50,069 nucleotides of DNA, taken from positions 1 through 50,069 of the forward strand of contig QPMI01000172.1 of the NCBI GenBank assembly GCA_004431415.1, in the 5' to 3' direction. The translations under genes were made by a program, and so were the position numbers. The notes beneath the pieces are model-generated. The model was not told where the DNA came from, searched no databases, and was given only the letters and a program-made list of their open reading frames with translations. The stretch comes from Cyanophora paradoxa. Its lineage: Eukaryota > Glaucocystophyceae > Cyanophorales > Cyanophoraceae. This document shows positions 1 to 11,553 of this stretch, in pieces. Every line of letters begins with the position of its first letter. The first letter of the stretch is position 1.

Positions 1-2800
1 GCTGATGCCCGAGTGCTGAAACCTTTGCCGTTGCTGTTGCTTTCAGGCAGCAACCGTCTCTGGCGAAAATATTCCAGCGGCAGTTCCTTCGTTGAAGGTG
101 ATTTCCCGTTGTTTCACCATTCGAATATCGATGCTGCCCGGTCCTGAAAATCTGGTCGGTGCTTTGCCCTCAGACTGCTGATAAAGGAGGTCCTCTGAAG
201 GTGCTGTCTTTCTTTGTGTCTGCAATTTCTTCTTCACCGGTTACGCCTCTGATTTTGTGGAAGCCGATGACGCTTTTGGCGAACGCTGCTTCCCTTGCTC
301 GAATGTGGTCCTGCTGTTGTTATTGCTATCGCAAACTGATGGGAAGCGCAGATTCTGAAGAATCAGAGCGTGAATACAGTCGGCAGATCGACGACAGCAA
401 TCCTTCAGAAGAACGATGAGAACAAAAACGATGGATCCGACCGCGAGGGGTCGGAGAAGGAGAACTCATACGCGGGTCTCGCTGCGCACCGCCTTTCGGG
501 CGGTCGCAGTAACGCCAATGCGTGGGGTGAACTCGATTGCTGTTTGCAATCGCACGTTGAAGAACTTACGCTCTCACAAACAGCATCGGTTCTCAGGCAG
601 CCTGCGAACGATCCAGAGGAGCTTTGGCCTCTTCAAGTACAGACTCTTGTCGACGATATCATGAGAGTCTTGTGCGTTTTTCGAATTACACACGCACATG
701 ATCAAACATGACCAACATACGTGCGCATGACAAAAAACAATCAGACGTCTCGAACACGATCTTCGGCGGCCGTCCACAAGTCCTGTAGACTTCAAGCAAC
801 GCTGGAGGCTTCAGTGCGGCTTCTGATTGGGACCGTTGAATATCAGAGCCGCAGACACCAGTCATCCGCGATGGCTGTTCGCTTTCTTCATGTCCTTATG
901 ACCGGATTCATTTTTTTGATGAAATCCGTGTCGGCAGCGTGAAGCTCTTCTTGCACTCTTCGCGAAGCTCCGAGAAAACAGCTACGACACTGCGCTTCCT
1001 GTGGGCGTTGATTGCGTGGCCATCACGCATGGTTCGATTTGCATTCACCATTCAGTTCAGATTTCCATTCAGTTTCCATTGCAAAACGCCCAACCACGCT
1101 CAGGTTTCTCTTTCCTCGGAAGGCGACGAAAAGAATCCACGAGTCTTCATTCACAATGCTCGGTCTCCTTTTATTCGTATCAATTTATGGTATATCTTCA
1201 GGCCATTTGGGACGCACTTGGGCAACCCATTTGGCTTGAGATGAACATCGTACAGCAGTGCGAATCGCTTTTTCGGAATATGATATCTTTTTTAAATTCC
1301 GATGGTCCGCTACAGAGCTGATTCAACGCATCCTTCTCGCCCTCAAGTACACCTGTTGCACAATGACAGCAAACGGCGTTTATCCTGAGGAGTTCCAGAC
1401 GGAAATCCAGCACCGGTTCATATCTTTGTTTTCCTCATCATCATCATTCACCGACATACCACGTCAGGAGCCGTTCACGAAAAGGTTGTGACGGAATGGC
1501 TAAAGGTCACGTTAGATATCTTGTTCAAAGTCGCACCACGGAATGGAGGACTACTGTGGCTGTGTGCCAGCCATTATCTTAAATGTGCTGTCCACGGTTT
1601 TTCTCATTCTTGCGACAGAAACGGCGCAACCTTGTATAATGGCCCGAAAAAGATGAAACGCATGCAGAAACGAGAAGTCGGCGGGCAAAGAGGTTGATAA
1701 GTTCTCTAAGCAAATCATCAGCCCCGGAGACTTCAGTACTTGTTGTTCATTTTCGATATCTTGACGTACCTGATTTCGTTTCGCAGTGAATCCGTTCCTT
1801 GCTGCACCGGAAGCGATTCCTAACAGTCTGATGCGCTTCAACAAGTTCGAGCGGTGGACTTGATGCACGTTGGGCTCCGAATGCGACAGCCGAGATAGTC
1901 GGGACAGGTTGTACGTCGGCCGTGTGGATTTATCATTCGTCAATCCGCAGCTTGTACGGGCCAACCTGTTTGAATTGGAGAGGTGCATGCGTTGAATACT
2001 ACCTTATGAGCGCCAGTAATCGTGTTCTCGTGACGAGGCCCTTTGCGATGCCGTACAGAGCGCCCACGATCTGGTTGTCGTGACATCTGTTTGTCCAACT
2101 TGGGTTCAGAAACAGATTCCATACTTCTACATGAAGAAAGGCGTCGCAAAAGAGATCGCGGTGCAGATGGTCAGTCAGAATTCTTGGATTGTGGTTGCAG
2201 CACGTGGAACCGGACTGATTGACGCCGCGCAGGTTGTAAGTCACGTAGTCTTTCCAAGATGGTTTTCGTTGCTACTTTGATGACTGCGGTCCGGTGCAGC
2301 CGAACATGCAAGTGGCGAACGGAGCGAAACGAGCGATTTTCTGGGCAGGAAATCTTCTTCAAAAGAGCACTGCTAACACGAGTGCATCCGAGCCAACATC
2401 TGGCCTGCTTCTGATGCATCACGTCCGTTATATCTAATTGTATCATCCCATTAATCGAATCGATCCACCGATGCAGGAGGAGCTCGAGTCCGAAGCAATA
2501 GTGCCGTCGCTCAAAAAGCCGAGGATCAAGGCATCTGCAGCTGGTGCCGGGACAAGCATGCTGGGCCGGGAACAAGCATGCTGGCGCGGCCAGCAAGGGA
2601 AACAAGGAGGGAGGAGGAAGGAGGGCTCGAAGAGATCAGTGAGCAATTTTCTTCGGTCGTGTCAATCGACATATTTACATAAATGCTGCTCATAATTTGC
2701 GTGTCATTAATGAACCAATGAATAGGGATCAGACGATGATGGTGACGAAGCCTCTGTGAAAAACGTGTGCCCTCTGTCAATTTCTCTTCACACGCTGTCT
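1..2800. other. Lower-GC stretch without a defensible gene
   Basis: This stretch is visibly lower in GC than the rest and has only short open frames on both strands. Two pieces look more protein-like than their surroundings. One is a plus-strand segment near 2060-2235 ending in an AG/GT-like junction (peptide around YFYMKKGVAKEIAVQ). The other is a basic segment near 2465-2550 (SLKKPRIK). I could not match either to a family or join them into a gene. They may be exons of a degenerate or fast-evolving gene. Confidence 0.4.
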
Positions 2801-2920
2801 TTGCTCTTCATCCCTTCTTTCCATCTATCTAGATGTTCATAGCAAAAGCGTGCCTGCACATTGCTCTCGCGCTTGCGTTTTTGCAGATAACAACACCATC
2901 AGAGCCATTTGACAGAGCCA

Positions 2921-3587
2921 GTCCGGAACCCGGCAACCTGACCGGTGCAGCTAGGTGTTCGAGATGGACGGCGTACGCCCGGGCCTCTGCAGAGAGAGGA
3001 AGTCGACTGCAAAGAGAGGAAGTCGACACGTGCACGGCAGGTCCGGAACCCGGCAACCTGACCGGTGCAGCTAGGTGTTCGAGATGGAGGCGTACGCCCG
3101 GGCCTCTGCAAAGAGAGGAAGTCGACACGTGCACAGGCAGGTCCGGAACCCGGCAACCTGACCGGTGCAGCTAGGTGTTCGAGATGGACGGCGTACGCCC
3201 GGGCCTCTGCAAAGAGAAGAGGAAGTCGACACGTGCACGGGCAGTCCGGACCCGGCAACCTGACCGGTGCAGCTAGGTGTTCGAGATGGACGGCGTACGC
3301 CCGGGCCTCTGCAAAGAGAGAAGTCGACACGTGCACAGGCAGGTCCGGAACCGGCAACCTGACCGGTGCAGCTAGGTGTTCGAGATGGACGGCGTACGCC
3401 GGGCCTCTGCAAAGAGAGGAAGTCGACACGTGCACGGGCAGGTCCGGAACCCGGCAACCTGACCGGTGCAGCTAGGTGTTCGAGATGACGGCGTACGCCC
3501 GGCCTCTGCAAAGAGAGGAAGTCGACACGTGCACGGCAGGTCCGGAACCCGGCAACCTGACCGGTGCAGCTAGGTGTTCGAGATGAC
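2921..3587 (+). repeat. Seven-copy ~100-bp minisatellite
   Basis: Seven consecutive units begin GTCCGGAACCCGGCAACCTG at about 2921, 3041, 3141, 3244, 3343, 3442 and 3540. The period is 98-103 bp; the first unit is ~120 bp because a GAGGAAGTCGAC segment is doubled inside it. Units differ mostly by one-base indels (CCCGG/CCGG, GGAC/GAC). Each unit is packed with 6-bp palindromes (TCCGGA, GTCGAC, CACGTG, GTGCAC, CCCGGG). The frames that stay open across it on both strands follow from the ~100-bp period and do not look like real protein. Confidence 0.95.
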
Positions 3588-3715
3588 GCAGTCCTCAAGT
3601 CACATTGCGAATTCACTTGCGTCTCAATTGCCGCTTTGCGCTTTTGCTTTGCGAGCGTTTTGCACTCTTATTTGTCATGCGGTTTTCGAGGGTTCTCTTT
3701 CGGGATTTTCTCTTT

Positions 3716-3716
<1 letters not shown>

Positions 3717-3749
<33 letters not shown>
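3717..3749 (+). repeat. Poly-G tract of 33
   Basis: An uninterrupted run of 33 G lies just upstream of the unknown gene at 3865. It could form a G-quadruplex, and its exact length is likely to be unreliable in any assembly. Confidence 0.95.
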
Positions 3750-3864
3750 CTGATCACGATTCGCTGAATTCCAGTTCGACATTGGCGTGTGGGTGAAACT
3801 TGCCGGCTGCATATGTCTGCTTATTGACTTGCATATGCCGCTTATTGACTTGCATATGCCGCAG

Positions 3865-5230
3865 ATGGAGGCTCCGAAAGCCAAGCGAAGCAAGACGGAA
3901 GACCAGCGAATCCGTCGCGATGTGCTAGCTGCTCTCAAGCTCAAAGACGAGTTGGAATTCGACTCTCAGAAGTGCACAACGAGGCGAATGGGGAGCGAAT
4001 CAGCGGGTCCTCGTCAAACTCCCGTTTCAGCCGCCCGCCGCCAGCCGGGATCTCCGGATCTGATCTGGAAAAAGTGCACGAGGCCGAGCCCCCTTCTGGT
4101 CAGAAGACGCTATTCGTACTGAACTCCGGCTGGAGTACAAACTCGAGGAACGGACCCTGGCGGCGTTCTCGTTACGCACTGGGAGAAGACCGAGAAAGGC
4201 TTCCTTGTTCCCGCTTTCCTCGGATTCGCACGAAGCCAGGCCATTTCATGTTTGGGGTCGTGCGCCATTCAATTGTTGTCTTTCTCGCAATCAAGCATTA
4301 TGTTATGATTTTCCAATGCAGGTACGCGCATGCTTGCAAGAATACGATCTTCAAGAGTATCCATCCTACGGAAGTGTATACTCCTCTGAAAGACACAGTC
4401 GCGGATCAGATATGATGTGATTGCGCATCAATAATGCAAAAATCCGCGACATGTTTGACGTCTTTTGTTCAGGGCATACTGGCTTGGAGTTTCGCCGACG
4501 CCACCGACTTTGGTCGCTGATAAGCTCGGATCGGCTCAAGCAACAAGCTGCACGATTTGCTGGCAAAGAGTCGCAGTGACGTGGTAAGAAGTATATGAAA
4601 TACTGGACGGCTAGCACTTTGACTCATGATTCCGTAGATTCATGTGCCTGGTGACTGGGTCATTGAGCAATGGGTGTACCGCGACGCCTTTGAAGCCGAA
4701 AAGGAAGAGCGGAAGACAAGAGGCAGCTGGAGGAGGAAGAGATGAGAGCAAAGTCGAACGCAGCCAGCCAAGACAGTCAGAATTCGAATGATGAGGACAT
4801 GAAGAAGCTTCAGGCTGAGCAGGCCGAGCAGCAATCTCGGCATCGACAGAACGAGGCTGATGAGGCAGAGATCGCGCGCCGATTTGAAGCCGATTCTTCG
4901 CTCCATCGCGTTCAGAATCCCGAGTTCGAAAGAGCGACTGCCGATTACGGTCGCTTCTTCAAGGACGCTAATGTCCGTCTCCTGGTTCGTTCATTCTTTA
5001 ACTCTCCTCTCCTTGTGTCGCTGCTGCAACATCATGATGCAGGAGGAGACTGCAATGGACGTGACACTTCAGCAAGGATCTTCATCACGTTCAGAGCCAC
5101 TGGACCTGCTGGTCACACTTGCCACAGGGAAATCAGCTGCAGCAGTGGCATCAAATATTCCTGATGGGGTGAGTCGGCTTGTCGTCGGACGAGGAGGAGA
5201 TGACTACGCACCGCAGCCAGGTTGGTGGAG
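3865..5230 (+). CDS. Unknown multi-exon gene, basic N-terminus, coiled-coil C-part (copy 1)
   Basis: The likely start is the ATG at 3865, followed by a basic MEAPKAKRSK segment that could be a nuclear localisation signal. Later exon-like pieces include 4640-4740 (HVPGDWVIEQWVYRDAFEAE), a Glu/Gln/Lys-rich coiled coil at 4742-4980, and a last exon from about 5040 after an intron starting GTTCGTTC at 4984. The exact exon chain between 3960 and 4640 is unclear because the reading frame changes several times. The last exon differs from its twin at 11.83-12.03 kb by two missing bases near 5168-5178; this shifts the frame and destroys the acidic C-terminus seen in the twin. No family is recognised. 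Only the last two exons are shared with the second tandem unit. Confidence 0.45.
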
Positions 5231-5480
5231 ATGAGCTTGATTAATGACCTGCCAGGCTGGTGCGCATCCCGCCAGTCCGCATGCGCACGCAAATAAGAAG
5301 AATTCCGTCCCAGCTGCAGATTTCAGGAATACGAAGCATTCATCAAACCGATTAGCTAGCTCTAGGATAGAGCTCGCGCGCAGTATCGCTTGAAGATGGG
5401 CTGCTATAGATAGCTTTTACAGAAAAAATAAAAAAAAGCAAAAAAAACGTAAAAAAGTGAACCGCTGCACCGAAACCAAC

Positions 5481-5678
5481 ATTACCTCGGCGAGTTTACC
5501 CCGACGTCTTTACCTCGCCAACTTTACCTCGGCGAGTTTACACCGACGTCTTTACCCCGCTTTTCACAACTTTACCACCCTGACTTTACCCCGGCGACTT
5601 TACCCTGGTGACTTTACAGTGGTGTAACGCAAACAGCACAACTTTACCACACCCTAAGTTTACCATATGGTAAACTTA
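5481..5678 (+). repeat. Degenerate TTTACC array ending in a palindrome
   Basis: About eleven TTTACC/TTTACA hexamers occur at 13-18 bp spacing, each preceded by C or G, with GC-rich spacers such as CCGGCGA and CCGACGT. Two longer segments repeat inside the array (CTCGGCGAGTTTAC). The array stops in a perfect inverted repeat at 5655-5678. It sits between an A-rich stretch and the AT-rich intergenic part of the unit, and it does not look coding. Confidence 0.9.
5655..5678. promoter_or_regulatory. Perfect 24-bp palindrome built on the TTTACC motif
   Basis: Half-site TAAGTTTACCAT is followed directly by its exact reverse complement. The half-site contains the same GTTTACC word as the array, so the array and palindrome may bind one factor, as single sites and as a dimer site. 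The twin lies at 12442-12465. The regulatory role is inferred. Confidence 0.5.
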
Positions 5679-6872
5679 ATTTCTGGCTCCCAGTGTACTG
5701 TAGAATGCAAAACTTTATTAGTCTAAAATATCGGGGTTTTGGCATCTTTATTACGGTAATAATATTACCTAGTATATATTTAATATTTATGACTTGGCGC
5801 TGAGAGCTTTATTAGCGGCCTTCATTGCAATTGGGGGTGCCCCCGCCCCGGCCCCCTCCGCGAGCCACGCATGAGGAGGCTATAGCTATGCCCCGCCCCC
5901 CCCCCCCCCCCCCCCCCCCCCCCGGGCCCCTCCTCCAAACCCGCCCCCCCCCCCCCCCCCCGCATGCACACACACAACGCCCCAAGTACCCTGCAATGTG
6001 CACGCGCACAAGTATACGTACCCCCCTTGCCGCAGTGCACCACCGCACGCGCGCGGCCGGCGCCTGCACTTAAGCTTGCTGCACTTGCACAGGGCCGGGC
6101 GCAGTCTGCCAGCTGCAGCTAGCGCTGCATGCGCAGCCGTGACGTCGACGTCGACGTGGGGTCCGGTGGGGAGGCCTATAGCTAGCCGCTAGTGGCTATG
6201 TATAGACAGTATAGGTCGACGTCGGCGTGCACCATTATTTTCAATTGGCCATGGAACTTCGGAAGGCCGCGGCCGGATCCCGGAGCTCGCGAGTCGCGAG
6301 CGTGCAGGCCTAGGCCTGCATCATGGGCCTCATGGCATGCGAGTCGTGATGCGACGGCCGCGGGGCTATACATACATATTTTGACGGGGCTAGCGCTCAG
6401 GGCTAATTATAAGTGGCAATTTTGGTAAGTGGCAACTTTGGTATGCTTATGTATCGACATCATGAAACACGCATTCCTGCTGCGCGAGCTAGCTACTAGG
6501 CTAGCGCTAGGGGCTTCATCTCACTGCTTCACAGAAACACACGTGCACGGGCCGACTGGAGACCCCACGGACCTGCAGCCAGCGAAAGGGTACATGTACA
6601 TGCTCAGCTCAGACTAATCTTCCGTTCCTGGAAAGTGTTCCTAAATACGTAAAGCCTCGTCGGTACCCAAGTCTAGACATGATTCCTGGGAAGTATTCTG
6701 AAAGAGTTCCCGATACCTACGTCGAATTGATCTCGCTAAGAGCTGCGTCTACATAGACAAAGAGAACGCAGGCCGACGGGGGACCCCAAAGCCTGCCCTC
6801 CCTCCCCAGCTATGACTAGCGCCAAGCCAGACGCTGTAAAGACTGTATACGGGCGCGCGCGGTGCGGGCCGC
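5679..6872. other. Intergenic: AT-rich block, C homopolymers, CTAG-rich DNA
   Basis: An AT-rich block (about 5700-5810) is followed by C runs at 5896-5923 and 5944-5961, then by DNA dense in short palindromes (CTATAGCTAG, GACGTCGACGTC, GGCCGCGGCC, AGGCCTAGGCCT). No gene is supported; open frames across the C runs are artefacts of the homopolymer. Confidence 0.75.
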
Positions 6873-7627
6873 TCAGGCGACGATCATCGAGGAGAGCTCG
6901 AGGGGCTGGGGCGAGCCGCCGGCGCTCGAAGGGGCGGGGGCCGGCGGGGCGCCGGACCAGACGTAGAAGACGGGGGTGCGGGCGAAGCCGTTGAAGTTGG
7001 TGGAGGCGCAGCTCATGGCGTGGCCCATGGCGGGGAAGAGGAGCCAGTCGCCGACCTCCATCCTGGGGAGGCGCGCGTGCCGCAAGATGCAGTCCAGCGA
7101 GTCGCACGTCTGCCCGTACACCGTCACGTTGTAGAGGGCCTCGCCGGGGGCCGGCGCCCGCAGCGGCAGGGCCACGATCTGCGGCGGCGCCGCCCCCTGC
7201 GTCGTCGCGGGGTTGAAGGAGCCGTACACGCCCTCGTTCACGTAGAAGAGGAAGTCCGGCACGGGCGAGGGCGCCCCGTGCTGCTGCTGCTGCTGCTGAG
7301 GGTGCGGGTGCGGGTGCGATTGCGGGTCGGCGTGTGCCGAGGCGGCCGACGGCCCTGCGCCGCTCCCAAGGGACGAGAGGGCGGAGGAGGCGGAGGAGGA
7401 GGGGGTCACGAGGGGCGGGGGGGAGGACTCGGGGCCTGCCGCGCGGGGGTACAGGTCCGTCAGAGCCGAGTCGCGCGCGGGCGAGGTCGGAGGCGGCGGG
7501 GCGCACTCGAGTCGGCGGGGCGGCTGTGCTGCACGTCGCGGCGCGCGATGACGTTGACCGCCAACGTCTGGATCTCCTGCGCGCGACAAGGAGGGGCGCG
7601 GCTCGGGTCAGCCGTGCGGCCGGCAGC

Positions 7628-7665
<38 letters not shown>

Positions 7666-9099
7666 AGCGCGGCCGCACCTGGACGAGGAAGCGGCTGGGC
7701 TCGGCGGTCAGGGCGACGCCCTCGGGGACGAGCTCGCCGAGGAGCGGCCCGACGGCGGCGGCGAGCCGCGCGAGGGCTTCTTGGGAGGCCGGCCACGCGG
7801 AGCCGAGGTCCAGCGCGCGGACCTCGTGCCCGTGGCGGGCGGCCGCCGCCAGCGCGTGGCGCGAGAGCCGCAGGCACTCCGCGAGGTGCTCGGGCGTCCA
7901 GGCCCCGCCGCCCGCCGCCAGGCTCAGGCCCACCACGCGCAGCCCGGCGTCCCTCGCAGCCTTCAGGAGCCCCTCCGCGTCTGCGGCGGCGACGGCGGCG
8001 GTGAGCGCGCGCGGCGCGGGAGACGCGACGCTGCCCGCCGCCGGACGCACCGGCGAACGTCGACACGCGCCGCGTGCTGTTCGCCTCGGCATTCGGCTCG
8101 CATCGGAGCTGGAGCACGAGCTCGACGTCCTTGAGCTGCTGGAAGTTCGAAAGGTCTGCCGGCGCAGCGCGTCAGCGCTCGCAAACGAGCGGAGCGACAG
8201 GCAAGCTGACCCGTGTCGGCGTTGAAGGCAAACTTTCTAACTCCGAGAGCCTGCCCGCGTGCCGGCCGGTCAGCGAGCTGTCAGGAGTCTGGCTCTGGGC
8301 AGGCGCTGACGTGTGCGGCCTGGATGTGGCCCCGCGGTACTTGCGGGTTTGCGCAGACCACGGAGTGCTGGTCCGGATCGAATGAGTTCAGCTTGAGCAC
8401 GTGCGCGAGGAGTTTCGCCTGCGATGCGCGGTCGGTGGCGGGGCGGCCGGCGGCACATCAAACGCATCACCTCGTTAAGGCCGTCGACCGCGAATACGAA
8501 ATCAAGCCAGTGGAGCACATTCAGAATCGCCGCATCGAGGTTACACCTCAAACCTGATCGGCGGGGCAAGTCATAATCAAATGCGCGGGCACGCGCGTTA
8601 CGCGTGTGAGCATCCGCGGCCTCGCGGGGCCGCCGATGGCACTGACCGAAGACGGGTCTTGTCCGAGGAAAAAGCTCCCGCCAGGACGCCGCTCGCCGGG
8701 CGAGCGCGCCCAGATCCAGCACGTAGAACGCATCTTCCAGCCCGCTCACGATCTTGCTGTTCACGACATCCTCTATCTGCATCAGGAGAGCGTTAGTTCG
8801 AAAACCCAAGCGCGAGAGCGCATGATGGAGTGCGACAACCAAGTTCCCGCGTGGACACTCGTTTGACCGTGAGGTGGCATCTAGGCCGGCCGGGGACGCG
8901 ACGGAATAACATGCAGAGCATTTGACACTCTAAATCTTGGCGAGGCCGCCAATGACGGGCCGGGGGACGGGGGCGTCGGGGGCATGGCGAAGATGCGTAC
9001 CTTGGCGTTGGCGGGGAGCGCCTCCACGTCAACGTGCCGCTGGAGCTCGTTGAAGATCGCATCCTCTTCGCAGCGCGTCCGGCTGTTCCCAGCGCCCAT
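6873..9099 (-). CDS. Ornithine decarboxylase-like pseudoenzyme, copy 1
   Basis: This is the same gene as 13680-15896, where exons and residues are described. The start ATG is at 9099-9097. An internal alternative ATG at 8782 falls at the start of the second exon. The PLP lysine, the active-site histidine and the glycine-rich phosphate loop of ODC are all replaced. In this copy the C-terminus reads SPQPLELSSMIVA before the stop at 6873; the twin lacks one G here and ends in a different short tail. This copy therefore looks like the intact version of the C-terminus. The gene is divergent from the truncated SEL1L copy at 9216. Confidence 0.8.
7631..7663 (+). repeat. (CAG)11 microsatellite in an ODC-like intron
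   Basis: Eleven CAG units (CTG on the gene strand) lie in the intron between the AEPSRFLVQ and EIQTLAVNV exons, close to its 5' splice site. The twin at 14426-14458 also has eleven units. A shorter CTG/CAG run near 7285-7300 codes for a Gln stretch in the last exon. Confidence 0.95.
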
Positions 9100-9215
9100 T
9101 TGCTCGACGAAGAGGCTTAGTTGCGAATACCTTGTACCCCCACAGGCAAGAACTTCGTCGGCCTTCCTCGCTGTTCTGTGGTCGGCGGGAGGTGGCGGAC
9201 CTCGAGCGGTTCGAG
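9100..9215. promoter_or_regulatory. Divergent promoter, copy 1 (ODC-like / SEL1L)
   Basis: This 116-bp gap separates the two divergent start codons. It is the twin of 15897-16012. No TATA-like box is evident. Confidence 0.45.
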
Positions 9216-11530
9216 ATGCGCTGGGCGACTTGGCCGTCCGCCGCGGCAGGGGTGTTCGTCGTCGCCTTCCTCGCCGGTCCGAGCGCCGCAACCCGCGCAT
9301 ATCCGAGGCCGAAGCCGTTAGAGTGGGCTTCTGACACATCCGCACCGCCGTTGCGCAGTCTCGTGCGCTCAAGAGGTCGGAGACGCGGCCGCTCCTCCTG
9401 CCGATGCCACACCCGCAGTGAACACCACTGCTCTCTACTACGAGGCTCTCGTGAGTCTCTTTCCTCGAATCACCGCTCGCCTCATCACCGCCTGCCCAGG
9501 ATGCCCTGGAAGCGGAGTCCGAGGCGGAGCAGGCGCGTGGCCTGAAGAAGATGGTGGAGGCGTCGGCTCTCGGCAGCCTCGATGCGCTCGCCAAGCTCCT
9601 CGACGTGTACAGGGTCCGCTGCGGTCGCACGCCGGAACCGACGGCGTAGCGCGCTGACGGCGCGCAGTTCAAGACGGAGCTCCCGCGCCGTCGATATCCA
9701 CGCTGCGGGCGCAGCTGTTCGCCCTGGACGAGCACACGCTCGACGCTGACCTCCTGTCCGCCCCGCCGCGCGCCGCCCGCCGCGCGCCGCGCCGCCGCGC
9801 CAACCGTCCCTTAGGTACGACCGCGGCATGCTCCTGGCGACGGGGGCGGGCCTGGAGGAGGGCGGGGATCGCTCGACGGAGGAGGCGCAGGCGGACCTGC
9901 GGAAGGGATCGACCTGATCGCGCGGGCGGCCGAGGCGGGCGAGAAGCGCGCCGTGCAGGCGATGGCGTACGCGCGGCTGACGGGGCGCGACGGCCTGCCC
10001 AAGAGCTGCCCGGAGGCCCTCGAGGACTACATGGAGAGCGCGGCGCACGGCATCCGCGCCACCGAGAACCGCGCCGGTTCCGCCGCCGCCCGCCCGCCCG
10101 CCTGCCCGCCCGCCCCGGCCCCTCGCCCTGATCGCCCTCGGGGCGCAGGGCCGCTGTACCCGCACTACACGGTGCTGCGGGAGGAGGACGAGACGGGGGT
10201 GGACGTGCTCGCGGAGGAGAAGCAGATCCTCGAGATCGACGAGCACGACGCCGTCATGGGCGACCCCGACGCCCAGGCGCGCGGGCGAACGCTCCCCCGC
10301 CCCCTTCCGTGCCCCGCTGACGCGGAGCAGGTGCGGATGGGCCAGCGGCACCTGACGGGTGAGGCGGGCGTGGGGCGGGACCCCGGCGCCGCCATGCAGA
10401 ACTTCCGGCAGGCTGCCGACGCGGGGGACCCGCACGGTGCCTGCCCCCCCAGGCCCCTCCTGCAGGGCGGTGGACGGCCGGCTCACCCGCGGCGGGGCCG
10501 GGGCGCAGGCATGTTCTTCCTTGGGTACCTCCGCCTCTCCGAGATCGTCAACGCCGGCATCGTGCGCCTCGGCCGTACCCCCCGCCCCTCCCCCGCCCCG
10601 CCTCTCACCGTACCCCCCCGCAGCGGAGCGGGAACGGGAGCCGCTCGCCCGAGGACGAGGCGGAGCTGAAGGAGGCGCACTCGCTCCTCGAGCGCGCCTC
10701 CGCCGCCGGCGTGCGCACGCGCATGCGCGGCGCGGGCCGCATCAGCGCCCTGCTCAGCGGTGCCGGCAGGTTGTGGAGGCGACGGCGGCGCTGGGGCAGG
10801 CCTACATCCACTCCTGGGGCGTCCAGGCCAACGTTACGAAGGCGCGAGAGAGCGAGCGGATGTAGAAGAAGACCCGCGACCGCATGCTGAGCCTCCCGCA
10901 GGGCCTGGAGCTGCTGCGGGCGGCGGCGCGGCAGGGGCGGTGGAGGCGACCTTCCAGCTCGGCTCCCTCCTCCTCGACGGCGTCCTCGAGTTCACCATGG
11001 ACGCCGCCTCCGGCTCCACCCGCGTCCGCCCCGCCCCGCCCCGCCCCGCCCCGCCCCGCTCCGCGCAGCTTTGTTGGAACGCTGGGCCCCCGCAGGGGAT
11101 CATGGTGCGTGACGAGGCGCGGGCGCTGCGGTACCTGCGGGCGGCGTACGCGCGGGGGCACTGGCGCGCCGGCTACCCGCTTGCCGTCGTGCACGCCGAG
11201 GGCCGCGCCAACGCCTCCCGCTCCTGCCCCCGGTCCGTCGCGCCCCGTCGCCTCGGCCTCGGCCTGGCCTTAGCCGCCTGGGCAGGGCGGCGCGGTTCGC
11301 GAAGGCGGTGGCGGAGGACAACGGGGACGTGGCGGAGCTGACCGACGCTGCCCACCGCGTCCGCCCGCCCCGCCCCGCCCCGCCCTGCGCGTGTGTCCGG
11401 CCCTCCCTGAGGCGGCCCCGGGCGGGCCGGCAGGCGTGGCGGGAGCTGCGGGACGCGGGGCGGGCCCTCGCTCTCTACGCCGAGGCCGCCCTCCTCGGCT
11501 CCGAGGTCGCCCAGGTGCCCCGGCCCTGCC
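9216..11530 (+). pseudogene. SEL1L/HRD3 homologue, truncated copy 1
   Basis: The ATG at 9216 starts the same signal peptide as the full copy at 16013, and the exons run in parallel up to the end of the first tandem unit. Two defects mark it as non-functional as written. First, the exon near 9907 has GGG where the full copy has GGGG, which shifts the frame in the first Sel1-like repeats. Second, the gene is cut after the exon ending SEVAQ, with the last Sel1 repeats, membrane segment and tail missing. The open frame then runs into the Asn/Asp/Glu-rich segment of the unknown gene, giving a chimeric reading frame across 11530-11554. Confidence 0.8.
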
Positions 11531-11553
11531 AGAATTCAAATGATGAGGACAGT

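Larger units (their letters stand above)
4769..11530 (+). repeat. Tandem duplication, unit 1 (~6.8 kb)
   Basis: This block is repeated head to tail at 11554-18328. Gene, intron and intergenic sequence are all near-identical, with offsets of 6785 at the left end and about 6798 at the right. Almost all differences seen are single-base indels in G or C runs. Unit 1 ends inside a SEL1L intron, just after GTGCCCCGGCCCTGCC. Confidence 0.97.

Noticed and set aside
2921-3587. CRISPR array
   Set aside because: Units are ~100-bp direct repeats with no unique spacers, and the genome is eukaryotic.
2829-3616. Long repetitive open frames over the minisatellite on both strands
   Set aside because: The open frames follow from a ~100-bp unit without stops, and unit-to-unit indels change frame constantly. 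No protein-like composition.
3865-5230. Assigning the unknown coiled-coil gene to a transposase or chromatin family
   Set aside because: No catalytic motif or domain could be seen; the basic start and coiled coil alone do not identify a family.
5481-5678. TTTACC array as telomeric repeat
   Set aside because: Not a perfect tandem, the spacer varies, and the word does not match known telomere types. It is also internal to a gene-bearing unit.
5812-6073. Poly-Gly/poly-Pro frames across C runs (also 12574-12870)
   Set aside because: Pure homopolymer translation; run lengths differ between the twin units.
7020-8225. Long plus-strand frames opposite the ODC-like gene (also 13608-15020)
   Set aside because: They are antisense shadows in GC-rich DNA, Arg/Ala/Pro-rich. 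The minus strand carries the recognisable ODC fold.
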